This document shows, piece by piece, positions 18,288-27,114 of a stretch of 60,540 nucleotides of DNA. The DNA comes from Spirosoma spitsbergense DSM 19989. Lineage in GTDB: Bacteria > Bacteroidota > Bacteroidia > Cytophagales > Spirosomataceae. The first letter of the stretch is position 1, and each line of letters starts with the position of its first letter. The position numbers and the translations under genes are program-made. A model generated the notes under the pieces. That model saw only the letters and a list, made by a program, of their open reading frames with translations. It was not told the origin of the DNA and did not search any database. The stretch is from positions 1 to 60,540 of the forward strand of contig NZ_KB893562.1 in the NCBI RefSeq assembly GCF_000374085.1, written 5' to 3'.

Positions 18288-20639
18288 TCACCGGGGTTTA
18301 GCGATTTTTTTTACAACTCGTGCCTGACCCTGGCGTACATCCAGCAGGTAAGTACCGGCAGGGAGTAAACTTACGTCTATTTGCGTGCGTAACACCCGTC
18401 CTGTCTTTGAAAAACTTACCTGCTGGTACTGCCGTCCGGCACTACTGACAATACGGGCCAATACCGGATTCAAACTGCCATTTTCAACAACTAGTTCTAT
18501 ATACTCGGCCACTGGATTCGGATACACCTGCAGCGTGCTTAAGTCGTCGGCTAATTCGCTGCCGGACCTTGTCAAAGGCATAACGAACACCGGTTTTTCA
18601 CTCACGTTTACGGTAACCGTACCTGTTTGACTCACTTTTACCGTACGCGTCATTTCATTCTGCCCGGCGGTTGGTACGCAAACCATCAGGCTATCGCCCG
18701 GATTGACGGCTAAACTATACGTGTCCGTGCGGCCCCGTTCATCTGGTATAATTAACACATAAGCCGACCGGCCATCCAGTTCGTACCGGTCAACAAGTAG
18801 ATCATTGGGGCCGTTAGTGGGTTTGATGGTTTCCTTGTACCGATAATCACCCAGCAGATTCTTGGCCTGATATAAATAGTCGGCGGCTGGTTTACGCGTT
18901 TTGGTCGCATCGTCGTTCAATAAACCCATCGAACTGAACTGAGTAGGGTCCGCAACATTACCATCGTATGCCTGAAAGAAAAATACCCGGTCGATACCAA
19001 CCCGGCTATAGAGCAACGATGTTCGCAGAATCCAGTCGGCCTGGGTTTCCAGGACAGATTTGTTGCCAATGGGTATGGCACGGAATGGACTGCCCTGATT
19101 GATGTCGTATCCTGCTTCGGTAATCCAGACGGGCATTCCCTGAGCGTATTGCCGGGACAGTTTCACGAAGGCAGCGGCCTGTTCGCCAACCCCGGCCAGT
19201 TCAGGCGCGGCTCCCCGACTGGCTCCGCCATTTTGCGATGACTGGACATCATTGGCGTACAGATGCTGGTTGATAACATCCCAGCAGAGATTGATGGACC
19301 CATCGGGGCGGTAACCCCTGAACTCTTTACACCAGTCGATCATAGCCCGCACGTAGTCGGTGGTAGACGCCGAAATGCCACCAATGATAACCTGAACGAA
19401 TGGGTCGGCATTTTTTACGCCTACACCGGTACCCAGGGTATTTTTGTGCCCATCGTAAAAAGCCGACAGGTTCGCTGCGTATTCGCGGGGCGACTGGTAG
19501 CCGTTCCGCCCTTTCCAGGTCTTGTCCGGCTCGTTGTTACATTCGATGTAGCGAATCAGACCCAGGCCAATCTTAACGGTGTTTACACCCGCCCAGGTTT
19601 TTTCTGAACTGACACTTAACAAAGCTGGGTTAACGCGTTTATTGTAGCCGTAGCGGGCAATGTACTGGAAACCTATCCGGGCGTGTTCGAGGTAGGAGCC
19701 GGGAGCGGAGCGATCGGCTCCGTACTTTGCCGGCACATTGCTATAATCGCGCCCTCCTTCCGGATAGGTTTCTTCCATCCATTTGGGCAGTGTTTGAAAG
19801 CACGCCAGTACATCGATGTTTTCCGCTTTGAGTCGTTCGTACATAGCGTCGTAATCCCAACTGCCACTGAAGGTAGGATTGAATGTATAGCTGCCCTGCC
19901 GCGCTTCCAGCTTATCCCAGTCCATATAATGACGAAAAGACGAAAAGCTTTTTATCGCTTCAATCCGTTTCTCATCAACGGGGCGCAAAGCGGTAGGCGC
20001 ATCGGAATCTTCAATATTCCACTCGAAGCCATTAATTCCTGCCTTATTCCGAAAAGGAGACGGTTGTAGCGGAGCCAGATCTGGTTCCTTCCCCGACTGA
20101 TAGGTTCCGTACAATTTCATTTCGGTTGGATAAAAACCATAGCTGTTCAACACCAGATACCGGGCATTGCCGATGGGCTTTTTCAGGGTAAATAGGGTGG
20201 GTTGCTCTGGGTCAGGGCCAACCCATGTCTGGTATTTATTCCCGATAAACCGGGCAATAGGTATGCGTTCCCACTGCTCCGTTACGATCGATAGGGTCAT
20301 GGGTTGTTCCGTGTTTTCACCAGATCCATCGTAGAAAAGAACCTGCTCAAGGCTAAACTGCTCACCCTCCAGCAGTGGGTAGTACGCATCGAAGCTGGGT
20401 AAAAGTTTGCCATATCCGGTATTGACGTCGTTCGTTGTATCGCCATCAAACAGTGCATCGAGACCTTTGGTGGTGTTAACGACCTGATACCAGCGTTTGG
20501 GGTCGATGGGTATTTTGACCACACTGCCGGGTCGTAAAAATGCTATTGTGTTGAATACGGGTTTACGGTATACATCGGTTTGGGCAAAAAGCAGCAGCAC
20601 AAATGAGGTTGTCAGTATCGTAAGCAGCGTGTTTTTCAT
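18288..20639 (-). CDS. T9SS-secreted glycoside hydrolase (clan GH-A type)
   Basis: A 783-aa secreted enzyme. It has a signal peptide (about 1-20), an N-terminal discoidin-like module (about 40-180) and a TIM-barrel-like catalytic domain (about 200-600). The candidate acid/base Glu lies in ECNNEPDKTW (about 366) and the candidate nucleophile Glu in WITEAGYD (about 507), the arrangement of GH5/GH39-like clan GH-A enzymes. The last 80 residues (LQVYPNPVAEYIEL ... LPAGTYLLDVRQG) are a T9SS type-A sorting domain, so it should cross the outer membrane and be anchored or released. Substrate unknown. Its place inside a polysaccharide locus suggests it trims or degrades the polymer made there. Confidence 0.8.
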   Translation of the reverse strand: MKNTLLTILTTSFVLLLFAQTDVYRKPVFNTIAFLRPGSVVKIPIDPKRWYQVVNTTKGLDALFDGDTTNDVNTGYGKLLPSFDAYYPLLEGEQFSLEQVLFYDGSGENTEQPMTLSIVTEQWERIPIARFIGNKYQTWVGPDPEQPTLFTLKKPIGNARYLVLNSYGFYPTEMKLYGTYQSGKEPDLAPLQPSPFRNKAGINGFEWNIEDSDAPTALRPVDEKRIEAIKSFSSFRHYMDWDKLEARQGSYTFNPTFSGSWDYDAMYERLKAENIDVLACFQTLPKWMEETYPEGGRDYSNVPAKYGADRSAPGSYLEHARIGFQYIARYGYNKRVNPALLSVSSEKTWAGVNTVKIGLGLIRYIECNNEPDKTWKGRNGYQSPREYAANLSAFYDGHKNTLGTGVGVKNADPFVQVIIGGISASTTDYVRAMIDWCKEFRGYRPDGSINLCWDVINQHLYANDVQSSQNGGASRGAAPELAGVGEQAAAFVKLSRQYAQGMPVWITEAGYDINQGSPFRAIPIGNKSVLETQADWILRTSLLYSRVGIDRVFFFQAYDGNVADPTQFSSMGLLNDDATKTRKPAADYLYQAKNLLGDYRYKETIKPTNGPNDLLVDRYELDGRSAYVLIIPDERGRTDTYSLAVNPGDSLMVCVPTAGQNEMTRTVKVSQTGTVTVNVSEKPVFVMPLTRSGSELADDLSTLQVYPNPVAEYIELVVENGSLNPVLARIVSSAGRQYQQVSFSKTGRVLRTQIDVSLLPAGTYLLDVRQGQARVVKKIAKPR

Positions 20640-20710
20640 AGAATTGGTACATGAGACGATAGTCCGCAGAATTTAATGACTTACGAAGTCGCTAACAGGC
20701 TTCCGACGGA

Positions 20711-21709
20711 TTAACGCATTAACAATACATAGCCGGTACGTACGTACGTAGTTTTACCAAGGGTACTGTAGCCAACTACCCAGGTATACGTGTCTGACTG
20801 GCAGGGCAGGCCAGCGTAGGTACCATCCCATCGCTGGGTTCTGTCCGTGGTGGCATAAATCGGGCTTCCCCAGCGGTCATATATGTTTAGACTAAAAGAA
20901 GTCACGCCCGTTACACGCAGGAATATCGCCAGTGTATCATTGATGCCATCGCTGTTTGGCGTAAAAATGTCAGGAACATATACGGCTTCGGGTATGCCGA
21001 TACATTCGCTGCACTGCTTCACCTGAAAATCATCGATGGCCATGTCATTGCCACAACCGAAATCGCCCTGGTAATCGACCAGTTTTATGACTACATCGTC
21101 CAGGCCCGCAGGCATAGTAAATACGGCTCTGTACTGTTTCCAGGTGGGTACGTCTGTTTGCTCGATAAGGCCAAGTGCTGTCGACTGAATCACTACCCCG
21201 GTTTTGGCTACTACATCGATGGCGAGGTCGGGTATTAGCGGATTGGAGCAGGTACCCGTTCTGAGCAGATTAATAATCCAGAATGAAACTTCGTAGGTGG
21301 TACCGCTGCACAGGCCCGCCACCGGCTGCTGGTAAAACGGCCCGGCTTTATTACCGCCGTTCACGAGCATCATACTCCCGCCCGTCTCGTTGGGCGTATG
21401 GTCACTGCCAATGGAATGCCAGGTGGCGTTAAAACAGGAGCCATCCAGCGTAGCGGCAATGGTATACTGCCCGTCGCCGGGGCAATTGATGGCTTCGTAC
21501 GGGTAGGGGGTCAGATCAGCCGATAAGGCTTTGCTGGAATTGCCGAAGGTTTGATTGACAACCAGCGGGCCTGATGGGTCAGTACAAACCTGCGCTATGA
21601 CGGGCTGAGAAAAGACACACAAAAAACAGGCAACCAGCTTGATCGCTACCGGTAACGTAGTAGATTGCAGAAAATAATTTCTGATGAACGTACGAATCTC
21701 AGAAGCCAT
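20711..21709 (-). CDS. Secreted protein with T9SS type-B (CHU_C / gliding-motility) C-terminal domain
   Basis: A 332-aa protein with an N-terminal signal peptide (hydrophobic residues about 18-40, ending near PVIAQ). The middle (about 45-235) reads as a beta-rich domain with paired cysteines and GNDMAIDDFQVKQC, resembling carbohydrate-binding or MAM-like folds of Bacteroidota surface proteins. The C-terminus (YVPDIFTPNSDGINDTLAI ... IYDRWGSPIY ... WDGTYAG) is the gliding-motility-associated/CHU_C domain, which sends proteins through the type IX system as type-B cargo. It is probably a surface adhesin or binding protein rather than an enzyme. It lies upstream of the hydrolase gene on the same strand. 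The + strand run GTACGTACGTAC near 20738 is simply part of its coding sequence. Confidence 0.8.
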   Translation of the reverse strand: MASEIRTFIRNYFLQSTTLPVAIKLVACFLCVFSQPVIAQVCTDPSGPLVVNQTFGNSSKALSADLTPYPYEAINCPGDGQYTIAATLDGSCFNATWHSIGSDHTPNETGGSMMLVNGGNKAGPFYQQPVAGLCSGTTYEVSFWIINLLRTGTCSNPLIPDLAIDVVAKTGVVIQSTALGLIEQTDVPTWKQYRAVFTMPAGLDDVVIKLVDYQGDFGCGNDMAIDDFQVKQCSECIGIPEAVYVPDIFTPNSDGINDTLAIFLRVTGVTSFSLNIYDRWGSPIYATTDRTQRWDGTYAGLPCQSDTYTWVVGYSTLGKTTYVRTGYVLLMR

Positions 21710-21826
21710 ATACTTTTATACTAGAACAACAGAAACGCACTCAGATTGCCATTTTTCTGCTGGATTTCGTGTCTGGAAACATAGTCGGGTGCTTTGTCAA
21801 TTCAGTACCCCATAATTTATCGACTC

Positions 21827-22594
21827 ATGACAGCGCAAAAAGTAACCGACGCCTTCGTTTCCTGTGCAGCCTTACCAACTACTCAATGGCTGGCGGAATC
21901 GGCCTGTCCATACACCGACCCAATGGCTGTATTCAGGTTTTGGATAGCAGACAAGATACCACCCGATTATGAGAAAACCACCTTGCAGCCTGATGAGATC
22001 AGCCGTGCCAGGCGGTTTCACCGGCCCGAGGATCGAAGCCGATTTGTTTACGCCAGACATATGTTAAGAACGTTGGCCGGACGCTATACCCATCAACAGC
22101 CTAACGAAATCTGTTTTACGGTCAGTACAAATCGAAAACCCGAAATCAGGGATACGAATCATTGGTACATCAACGTGTCGCACGCTGGCCAATGGGTTCT
22201 GATCGCTATTGGAATAACCAGCGTTGGTGTTGACGTGGAAGAAAATAAACCTGACTTTACTTTTCAGGATGTATTGACGCATAGCTTTACGGCATTTGAG
22301 CAGCAGTATATAGAAGCGAATGATTCCCGTTTGTTGTTTTATCGGTCATGGACCCGGAAAGAAGCGCTGGTTAAGGCAACTGGTAAGGGACTGGATGATG
22401 ATTTTCGATGGGTGCCCTGTCTGGATGGCAGGCACCGAATCGGGCGTGATCTGATTGGGGCAACCGGCCAGTGGAGCGTCAACAGTTTTACGGTTTCGGA
22501 CGGGTATTCGGCCGCTGTAGCGTATAGGGAATGGGAAGGAACACCTAAATTCTACACGCTCAATGGTGGCCTGTTCGACCAGCGGGAGTCATAA
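21827..22594 (+). CDS. Sfp-type 4'-phosphopantetheinyl transferase
   Basis: The ATG at 21827 is chosen because it gives a normal-length start (255 aa); an in-frame codon at 21794 would add 11 residues. The Sfp family signatures are clear: VGVDVEE (Mg-binding Asp and Glu) and, about 45 residues later, WTRKEALVKATGKGL, matching the WxxKEAxxKxxGxG motif. It transfers phosphopantetheine from CoA to the carrier-protein Ser. The obvious targets in the window are the three carrier domains of the two assembly-line proteins, although it lies 5 kb away across the flippase/T9SS genes and is divergent from them. A stand-alone Sfp enzyme also commonly serves other secondary-metabolism carriers. Confidence 0.88.
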   Translation: MTAQKVTDAFVSCAALPTTQWLAESACPYTDPMAVFRFWIADKIPPDYEKTTLQPDEISRARRFHRPEDRSRFVYARHMLRTLAGRYTHQQPNEICFTVSTNRKPEIRDTNHWYINVSHAGQWVLIAIGITSVGVDVEENKPDFTFQDVLTHSFTAFEQQYIEANDSRLLFYRSWTRKEALVKATGKGLDDDFRWVPCLDGRHRIGRDLIGATGQWSVNSFTVSDGYSAAVAYREWEGTPKFYTLNGGLFDQRES

Positions 22595-22649
22595 ACTAAG
22601 GTGTGCCGTTTGTTGGCAGTTTACTTTTTATTAACACGAATCCTCACGT

Positions 22650-23603
22650 ATGCAGCAATTAATGCTGAAACTTCTTTACGTCGTTGCGTCGATCAGATAC
22701 CCAGGAATCCGGCGCGATCTGCGGTACTTTATTCGGGATAATTATTTTGCCCGGCTCAATCAGACCCGCTTCGTGGCAAGCGACTATATTGCCAGAAGGC
22801 CATACAAAGTAATTGATTACCACGGCGAGTTCGATCAGGAGCTTCGGTATGTATTACCGTTTGCCTACTGGCACCAGTTGAACGGGACACTAAAAAAAAC
22901 CATTTCCTGCACCAACACAAAGGAGTTCTACTTTTTTAGCGAGCATCACACCGAGCAGTACGAAAAACGAGTATGGCAGGCCGGTTATGGGTATTACGAT
23001 GTGCCTAACATGACGCACAGCCCAACGTTCGATTATTCGAAATGGGCGCGGGTACCCTTCAAAAGCCATTACAAGAATGAGCGATTTGTATTTGATAAAC
23101 CACTGCTGGTAATTGCCAATAAATACAATATCGAGTGGGACAAACCCCCGGTTAATTTTCTGGATATACCCGCCCTGGATCGTATTATTGCTGCCTGTAA
23201 ATCAACGTACCAGATTATCTATAACCGCCCTCTGTCCACTCAGATTGTACTGGACAATAGCGAGATAATGGAATTGAACGAGCATGCCTGGCTGCGGGAA
23301 AAACACCCGGAGGTGATCCTGATGCATGATCTGCACGAACAATACCGGACTGAGGTGTCCAGCTTCAATCACCTTCAATTGCTGGTATACGCCAACGCCG
23401 ACCGGTTTATATCCATGCACGGCGGTACGGCTGCCCTTGCCAGTTATTTTGGGGGGATAAATATTATTCTTTCGCATCCTGGTGGGGGTATGGAGCACCA
23501 TTTCAATGAATATGCCACCATTTTTCCCGCTCTTTCCGGTGCGCAAATTCTGCACGCCAAAAACACCGAACAGGTATTCGACTATGTGAGCCAGTATTAT
23601 TGA
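22650..23603 (+). CDS. Uncharacterised protein, possible glycosyltransferase-like
   Basis: A 317-aa soluble protein, 55 bases after the transferase gene on the same strand. The N-terminal half is rich in Tyr, Arg and aromatic residues and I do not recognise it. The C-terminal half resembles the nucleotide-sugar-binding half of GT-B or GT61-like enzymes: it contains PLLVIANKYNIEW, a Rossmann-like segment YQIIYNRP, then ADRFISMHGGTAALASYFGG and IILSHPGGG. Placement inside a polysaccharide locus fits a glycan-related role. No catalytic residues can be named. Convergent with the next glycosyltransferase. Confidence 0.5.
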   Translation: MQQLMLKLLYVVASIRYPGIRRDLRYFIRDNYFARLNQTRFVASDYIARRPYKVIDYHGEFDQELRYVLPFAYWHQLNGTLKKTISCTNTKEFYFFSEHHTEQYEKRVWQAGYGYYDVPNMTHSPTFDYSKWARVPFKSHYKNERFVFDKPLLVIANKYNIEWDKPPVNFLDIPALDRIIAACKSTYQIIYNRPLSTQIVLDNSEIMELNEHAWLREKHPEVILMHDLHEQYRTEVSSFNHLQLLVYANADRFISMHGGTAALASYFGGINIILSHPGGGMEHHFNEYATIFPALSGAQILHAKNTEQVFDYVSQYY

Positions 23604-23641
23604 TAAGGTGAATACTGAATTATTTTTTGCCCCGTATGGTC

Positions 23642-23659
23642 AGACGGCCGATGCCGTCT
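23642..23659. terminator. Short hairpin between converging genes
   Basis: AGACGGC (23642-23648), loop CGAT, GCCGTCT (23653-23659). A perfect 7-bp stem between converging stop codons, but without a clear T-run on either side. It may be a weak bidirectional terminator. Confidence 0.35.
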
Positions 23660-23710
23660 AAACAGCGTAGCGTCGGTAGAGGGCTATAATCCCGTGTTTC
23701 CGTTATTGAT

Positions 23711-24919
23711 TCAGGATACAGGTTCGGAGATGTAGGCATTCGGTAACTTCTGGATAACCGCTTCGAACTCCTCCGCACGTTTTGCCCAAGAATTATTTTG
23801 GGCCATCGCCACCCGTTCCATCAATCGTTGGGGGCTATCATCGGCCAACGCATGGCGTAGTGCCTGCGCAAAGCTGGCGGGGGTGTCTGCCAGTTCAATA
23901 ACGCCATCAAAATCATCCAGTATAGAGAAGGGAGTTGATACAACGGGCAGGCCCGCAGCCAGGTATTCGTTGATTTTCAGGGGATAAATAGTGTACGTGT
24001 GCTCATTGCAAACAAACGGAATCATAGCTGCCTTCATCTGAGCCAGTAGAGGAGGCAGGTTTGCTGGTTGAAGGGGCGGGGTGAAAATAACGTTTGGATA
24101 CACCGATAATCGCTGCGTCAGGCTGGGTTCGTGAACCTCGCCAATAAACTGGAACGTCACATCAGGCATGGTTCGGGCGCAATACTCAACAATATCACTA
24201 TCGATCCGATTATCGGCCGTACCCAGATACCCCACTATGGGTTTTACGGGAAGATGCTGTTGCGCCAGGTGAAAAGCCTGATTGAATAAAGCGAAATTGA
24301 CCCCATTTTTAACGCAGTGGGCACTGGGCTGCAGGAGGGATTTAGACCGACGCAGGGTTTCGGAGGTTGTCACCACCGCATCGACGCGTTTCAGGTAGTC
24401 CGGCTCATAACGGCTGCCGTGCTTACTCATCCAGTTGATAATGGTTATCTCATCGAAGCAGTAGTAAATCGTGGCACATTCATTGAGCTGATCCAGCATG
24501 GGTAGCCCAAACACGGGGTTTAGCCCATTGATGACTAAGGGACGCTTCATGTCTAACTGACGCATCACCCGACGAAGGCCTCTAATTAGTCGGCTTATAT
24601 TTTGCTGCACAAAGAAATCATGTAATCCGGGGGGCATCCAGTTTACGGGTAGCATCAGGGGCGGAGTCCAGACATGTACTTCGGAGCCGTTTGCAAACGT
24701 CTTTTTGGTGAGCGGGCTTTTTAAGCGGACCGTTTCCTGAACAGGAATCACCTGTTTACCCAGTACACCCATAACCCAGTCTTTGAGTGTATACTGGTAA
24801 TCGATGTATAAAACCCGATGACGCACCGATAGTTCGGTCATCAGTTGCACAACAGCCTTCTGGAAGTCACCCTCCCAGGTAGTTTGTCCAAGACAGATTA
24901 TACTATCAAACTGTTGCAT
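23711..24919 (-). CDS. Glycosyltransferase, GT-B fold (family 1/4 type)
   Basis: A 402-aa cytosolic glycosyltransferase. The N-terminal domain begins FDSIICLGQTTWEGDFQKA and has the alternating beta/alpha pattern of GT-B enzymes. The C-terminal domain carries KPIVGYLGTADNRIDSDIV and the donor-binding segment YPLKINEYLAAGLPVVSTP, typical of group-1 glycosyltransferases (KxxEYLAxGxPVV). It is the last gene of the - strand glycosyltransferase series. Donor and acceptor sugars cannot be read from sequence. Confidence 0.8.
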   Translation of the reverse strand: MQQFDSIICLGQTTWEGDFQKAVVQLMTELSVRHRVLYIDYQYTLKDWVMGVLGKQVIPVQETVRLKSPLTKKTFANGSEVHVWTPPLMLPVNWMPPGLHDFFVQQNISRLIRGLRRVMRQLDMKRPLVINGLNPVFGLPMLDQLNECATIYYCFDEITIINWMSKHGSRYEPDYLKRVDAVVTTSETLRRSKSLLQPSAHCVKNGVNFALFNQAFHLAQQHLPVKPIVGYLGTADNRIDSDIVEYCARTMPDVTFQFIGEVHEPSLTQRLSVYPNVIFTPPLQPANLPPLLAQMKAAMIPFVCNEHTYTIYPLKINEYLAAGLPVVSTPFSILDDFDGVIELADTPASFAQALRHALADDSPQRLMERVAMAQNNSWAKRAEEFEAVIQKLPNAYISEPVS

Positions 24920-24978
24920 TGTGCGCCTTAGGAAGTGGTGGTGTTGCTGAATAAATTAAGCTTTAGAAACCTGATTGG

Positions 24979-25836
24979 TTAGTTGATGGAGGCTTTTGTG
25001 TCGTGGGGTGGGTGTGATGTAAAGTTAGAAAATACCCGTTTAAGTTCTTTGTTGATCCGCACCCTTAATCCATGCCAGAGCGTGCCTTCCTGAAGAATTG
25101 TTCGGGGGGCGGTCCAGACGCGGGCCGAGTGGATTTTCATGGGTACTACCCGGCCGTATTGCATCATATCGAAACAGAGTCGCCCATCTTCACCCCGAAT
25201 GTTTTTGGTTGTATACCCCACCTTCAACCCGGCTTCCCGCAAATAACCCATGCTCATACCGTAGGCATTAAGATAGGGTCGTTTAATGTATCGTAACTCG
25301 GCAATACCATTTTTCAGAGCTTCGTGCAGCGCGAACCGCCAACGGGGAATAGCGGGTGGGGCAATAAACGAATACTGCCCATACGCACAAACGACACCTG
25401 GTTGTTGCAATACGGCTATCATTTCGTTCAGCCAGTTTGGCGGATACAGGCAGTCGGCATCAGCCAGCAGAATATAGTGGCCGGTGGCCTGCTCCTGACC
25501 CAGTTGCCGGGCGGGTCCACAACCCTGAACAGGCTGAAAAAATCCCCTGATGTGCAGTTTGTCGATTGTCTCCTGCGTGCGATCCGTTGAGTTATTATTA
25601 ACGGCTATGATATCGAACGGAATCGTTGTGTTCATGGCCGATAACGAACTGATCGTACGCAGTATGTTGATTTCTTCATTGAAGGCTACAATCACGATAG
25701 AAACCAGTGGTTTCTGACTGATACGCTGGTCGAGACGGGTGTTTATCTCATCGAATATCGACTGAGGCACCTGATCGATCGTCTCAAACGGATAGTCGTA
25801 CTGAGAAATCCATTCGGGGTTTGAAAAGATATTCAT
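24979..25836 (-). CDS. Family-2 glycosyltransferase
   Basis: A 285-aa GT-A fold enzyme. Motifs are VSIVIVAFNEEINILRT (nucleotide-binding strand), AVNNNSTDRT, a DxD in LLADADCLYP, and a later acidic region with RGEDGRLCFDMMQYG. These are the usual landmarks of inverting GT2 transferases. No membrane segments are evident, so it is probably peripheral. About 126 bases of AT-rich sequence separate it from the gene upstream, room for its own promoter. It probably adds one residue of the polysaccharide repeat unit. Confidence 0.8.
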   Translation of the reverse strand: MNIFSNPEWISQYDYPFETIDQVPQSIFDEINTRLDQRISQKPLVSIVIVAFNEEINILRTISSLSAMNTTIPFDIIAVNNNSTDRTQETIDKLHIRGFFQPVQGCGPARQLGQEQATGHYILLADADCLYPPNWLNEMIAVLQQPGVVCAYGQYSFIAPPAIPRWRFALHEALKNGIAELRYIKRPYLNAYGMSMGYLREAGLKVGYTTKNIRGEDGRLCFDMMQYGRVVPMKIHSARVWTAPRTILQEGTLWHGLRVRINKELKRVFSNFTSHPPHDTKASIN

Positions 25837-25962
25837 GGCTAATCATTGCGTGCGCTTTTAGATAAGTCGGTGCAATAATTTAAAAATAAAAAAAAGTGTA
25901 ATACCTTGAATGTGAATGCTTAAGGGGTGGAATGGTCGTTTTACTCTTTTGTGAGAATTGCC

Positions 25963-27114
25963 TCAGGAAACTAACTGTTTATTATTTTTAGAGAGGCAGG
26001 AAGTATATACGTCGAGTAATTGTCGGGCAGTTTCATGCCAAGAAAATAAAGCCGCCCGTTGCAGTCCTTTCTGGCGTAAAGTGTTCCGTAGGGAGGCATC
26101 CTGCATGAGCTGACCGATGCCACGCGCCATTGCTTCTGCCGAGGTTGGGTCAACCAAAAGGGCCGCATCGCCCGCCACTTCCGGCATGGATGAGGTTGTA
26201 GCCGTCACGACAGGCGTGCCGCAGGCCATCGCTTCCAGAATAGGGAGGCCAAAACTTTCGCGTAGGGAAGGGCAGAGAAATACCGTAGCTGCATTATATA
26301 CCAGCGGTAATTCATAATTGGGTATATAACCGCACAGGGTGATGTGACTGGCCAGTGATTGACCACCAATGTCGGTTAACAGCGCATCGAGTGAGGCCGC
26401 AGGCAAATTGGAGATAACGACGGGCATCGTTAACTGCCCCTGTTGCTCCAGTAAGAGCAGTGCTTTCAATACACCCCGGACATTCTTTTTAGGATCGGTA
26501 TTACCCAGAAAGAAAATGAAGGATTCGGGTAAGTTGTATCGGATCCGGGTAGCCGCCAGTTGCCGGGCATCATCAATGACACGAAATTGCTCGCTAACAG
26601 CATTCCAGATCGATACCACCTGTGTGGGGTCCAGATGGAGATGGTTGATGATGCGCTGTCGCTCAAAATCTGATACGGTGATGATCTTTTCGCAGTTCTT
26701 CACCATGCGGGGCACGTTCCAGCGTCGATACTGATTCCCGAATCGCTGATACCAGCTACCCGCCCGCAAGGGTTGATTTTCCAGAAAGATAATATCGTGG
26801 AGCGTAACCACCAGCGGAACGGAACAGCGCAGGGGCGCCGTATTGGCCGTGCAGTGCAACAGGTCGATGCCGTATTCTTTTACGGCTTTGGGCAGGGCGT
26901 ACTGTTCCCAGATGGGATACGGCCCGCCCGGTAGTTCAACCAGGGTAATGTTCGGCGCATCGGGCAATCCGCTTCGGTCCGTATCCGGCTTTACAAAAAT
27001 TACAAACTCGTGCTGGTCGTAGTCTGCCAGAGCCCTGATTGTTTCCAGGGCTACAATGTCCATCCCGTGCTTGTGAGGGCGCAGGAGCCGTTGTGCTTCG
27101 ATGCCAATTCTCAT
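25963..27114 (-). CDS. Glycosyltransferase family 4 (mannosyltransferase-like)
   Basis: A 383-aa GT-B enzyme. It has the N-terminal MRIGIEAQRLLRPHKHGMD glycine-containing start, a central FIFFLGNTDPKKNV phosphate-binding turn, and the C-terminal ESFGLPILEAMACGTPVVTA with the retaining-enzyme EX7E signature. This set is characteristic of GT4 enzymes such as WbdA/WbaZ-like mannosyltransferases. Its start overlaps the stop of the upstream ligase gene by four bases (27111-27114), which implies translational coupling. The exact linkage is unknown. Confidence 0.85.
   Translation of the reverse strand: MRIGIEAQRLLRPHKHGMDIVALETIRALADYDQHEFVIFVKPDTDRSGLPDAPNITLVELPGGPYPIWEQYALPKAVKEYGIDLLHCTANTAPLRCSVPLVVTLHDIIFLENQPLRAGSWYQRFGNQYRRWNVPRMVKNCEKIITVSDFERQRIINHLHLDPTQVVSIWNAVSEQFRVIDDARQLAATRIRYNLPESFIFFLGNTDPKKNVRGVLKALLLLEQQGQLTMPVVISNLPAASLDALLTDIGGQSLASHITLCGYIPNYELPLVYNAATVFLCPSLRESFGLPILEAMACGTPVVTATTSSMPEVAGDAALLVDPTSAEAMARGIGQLMQDASLRNTLRQKGLQRAALFSWHETARQLLDVYTSCLSKNNKQLVS

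Noticed and set aside
20733-20750. GTAC tandem run resembling a microsatellite
   Set aside because: It codes for ordinary residues of the type-B sorting domain protein and is too short to call a repeat element.
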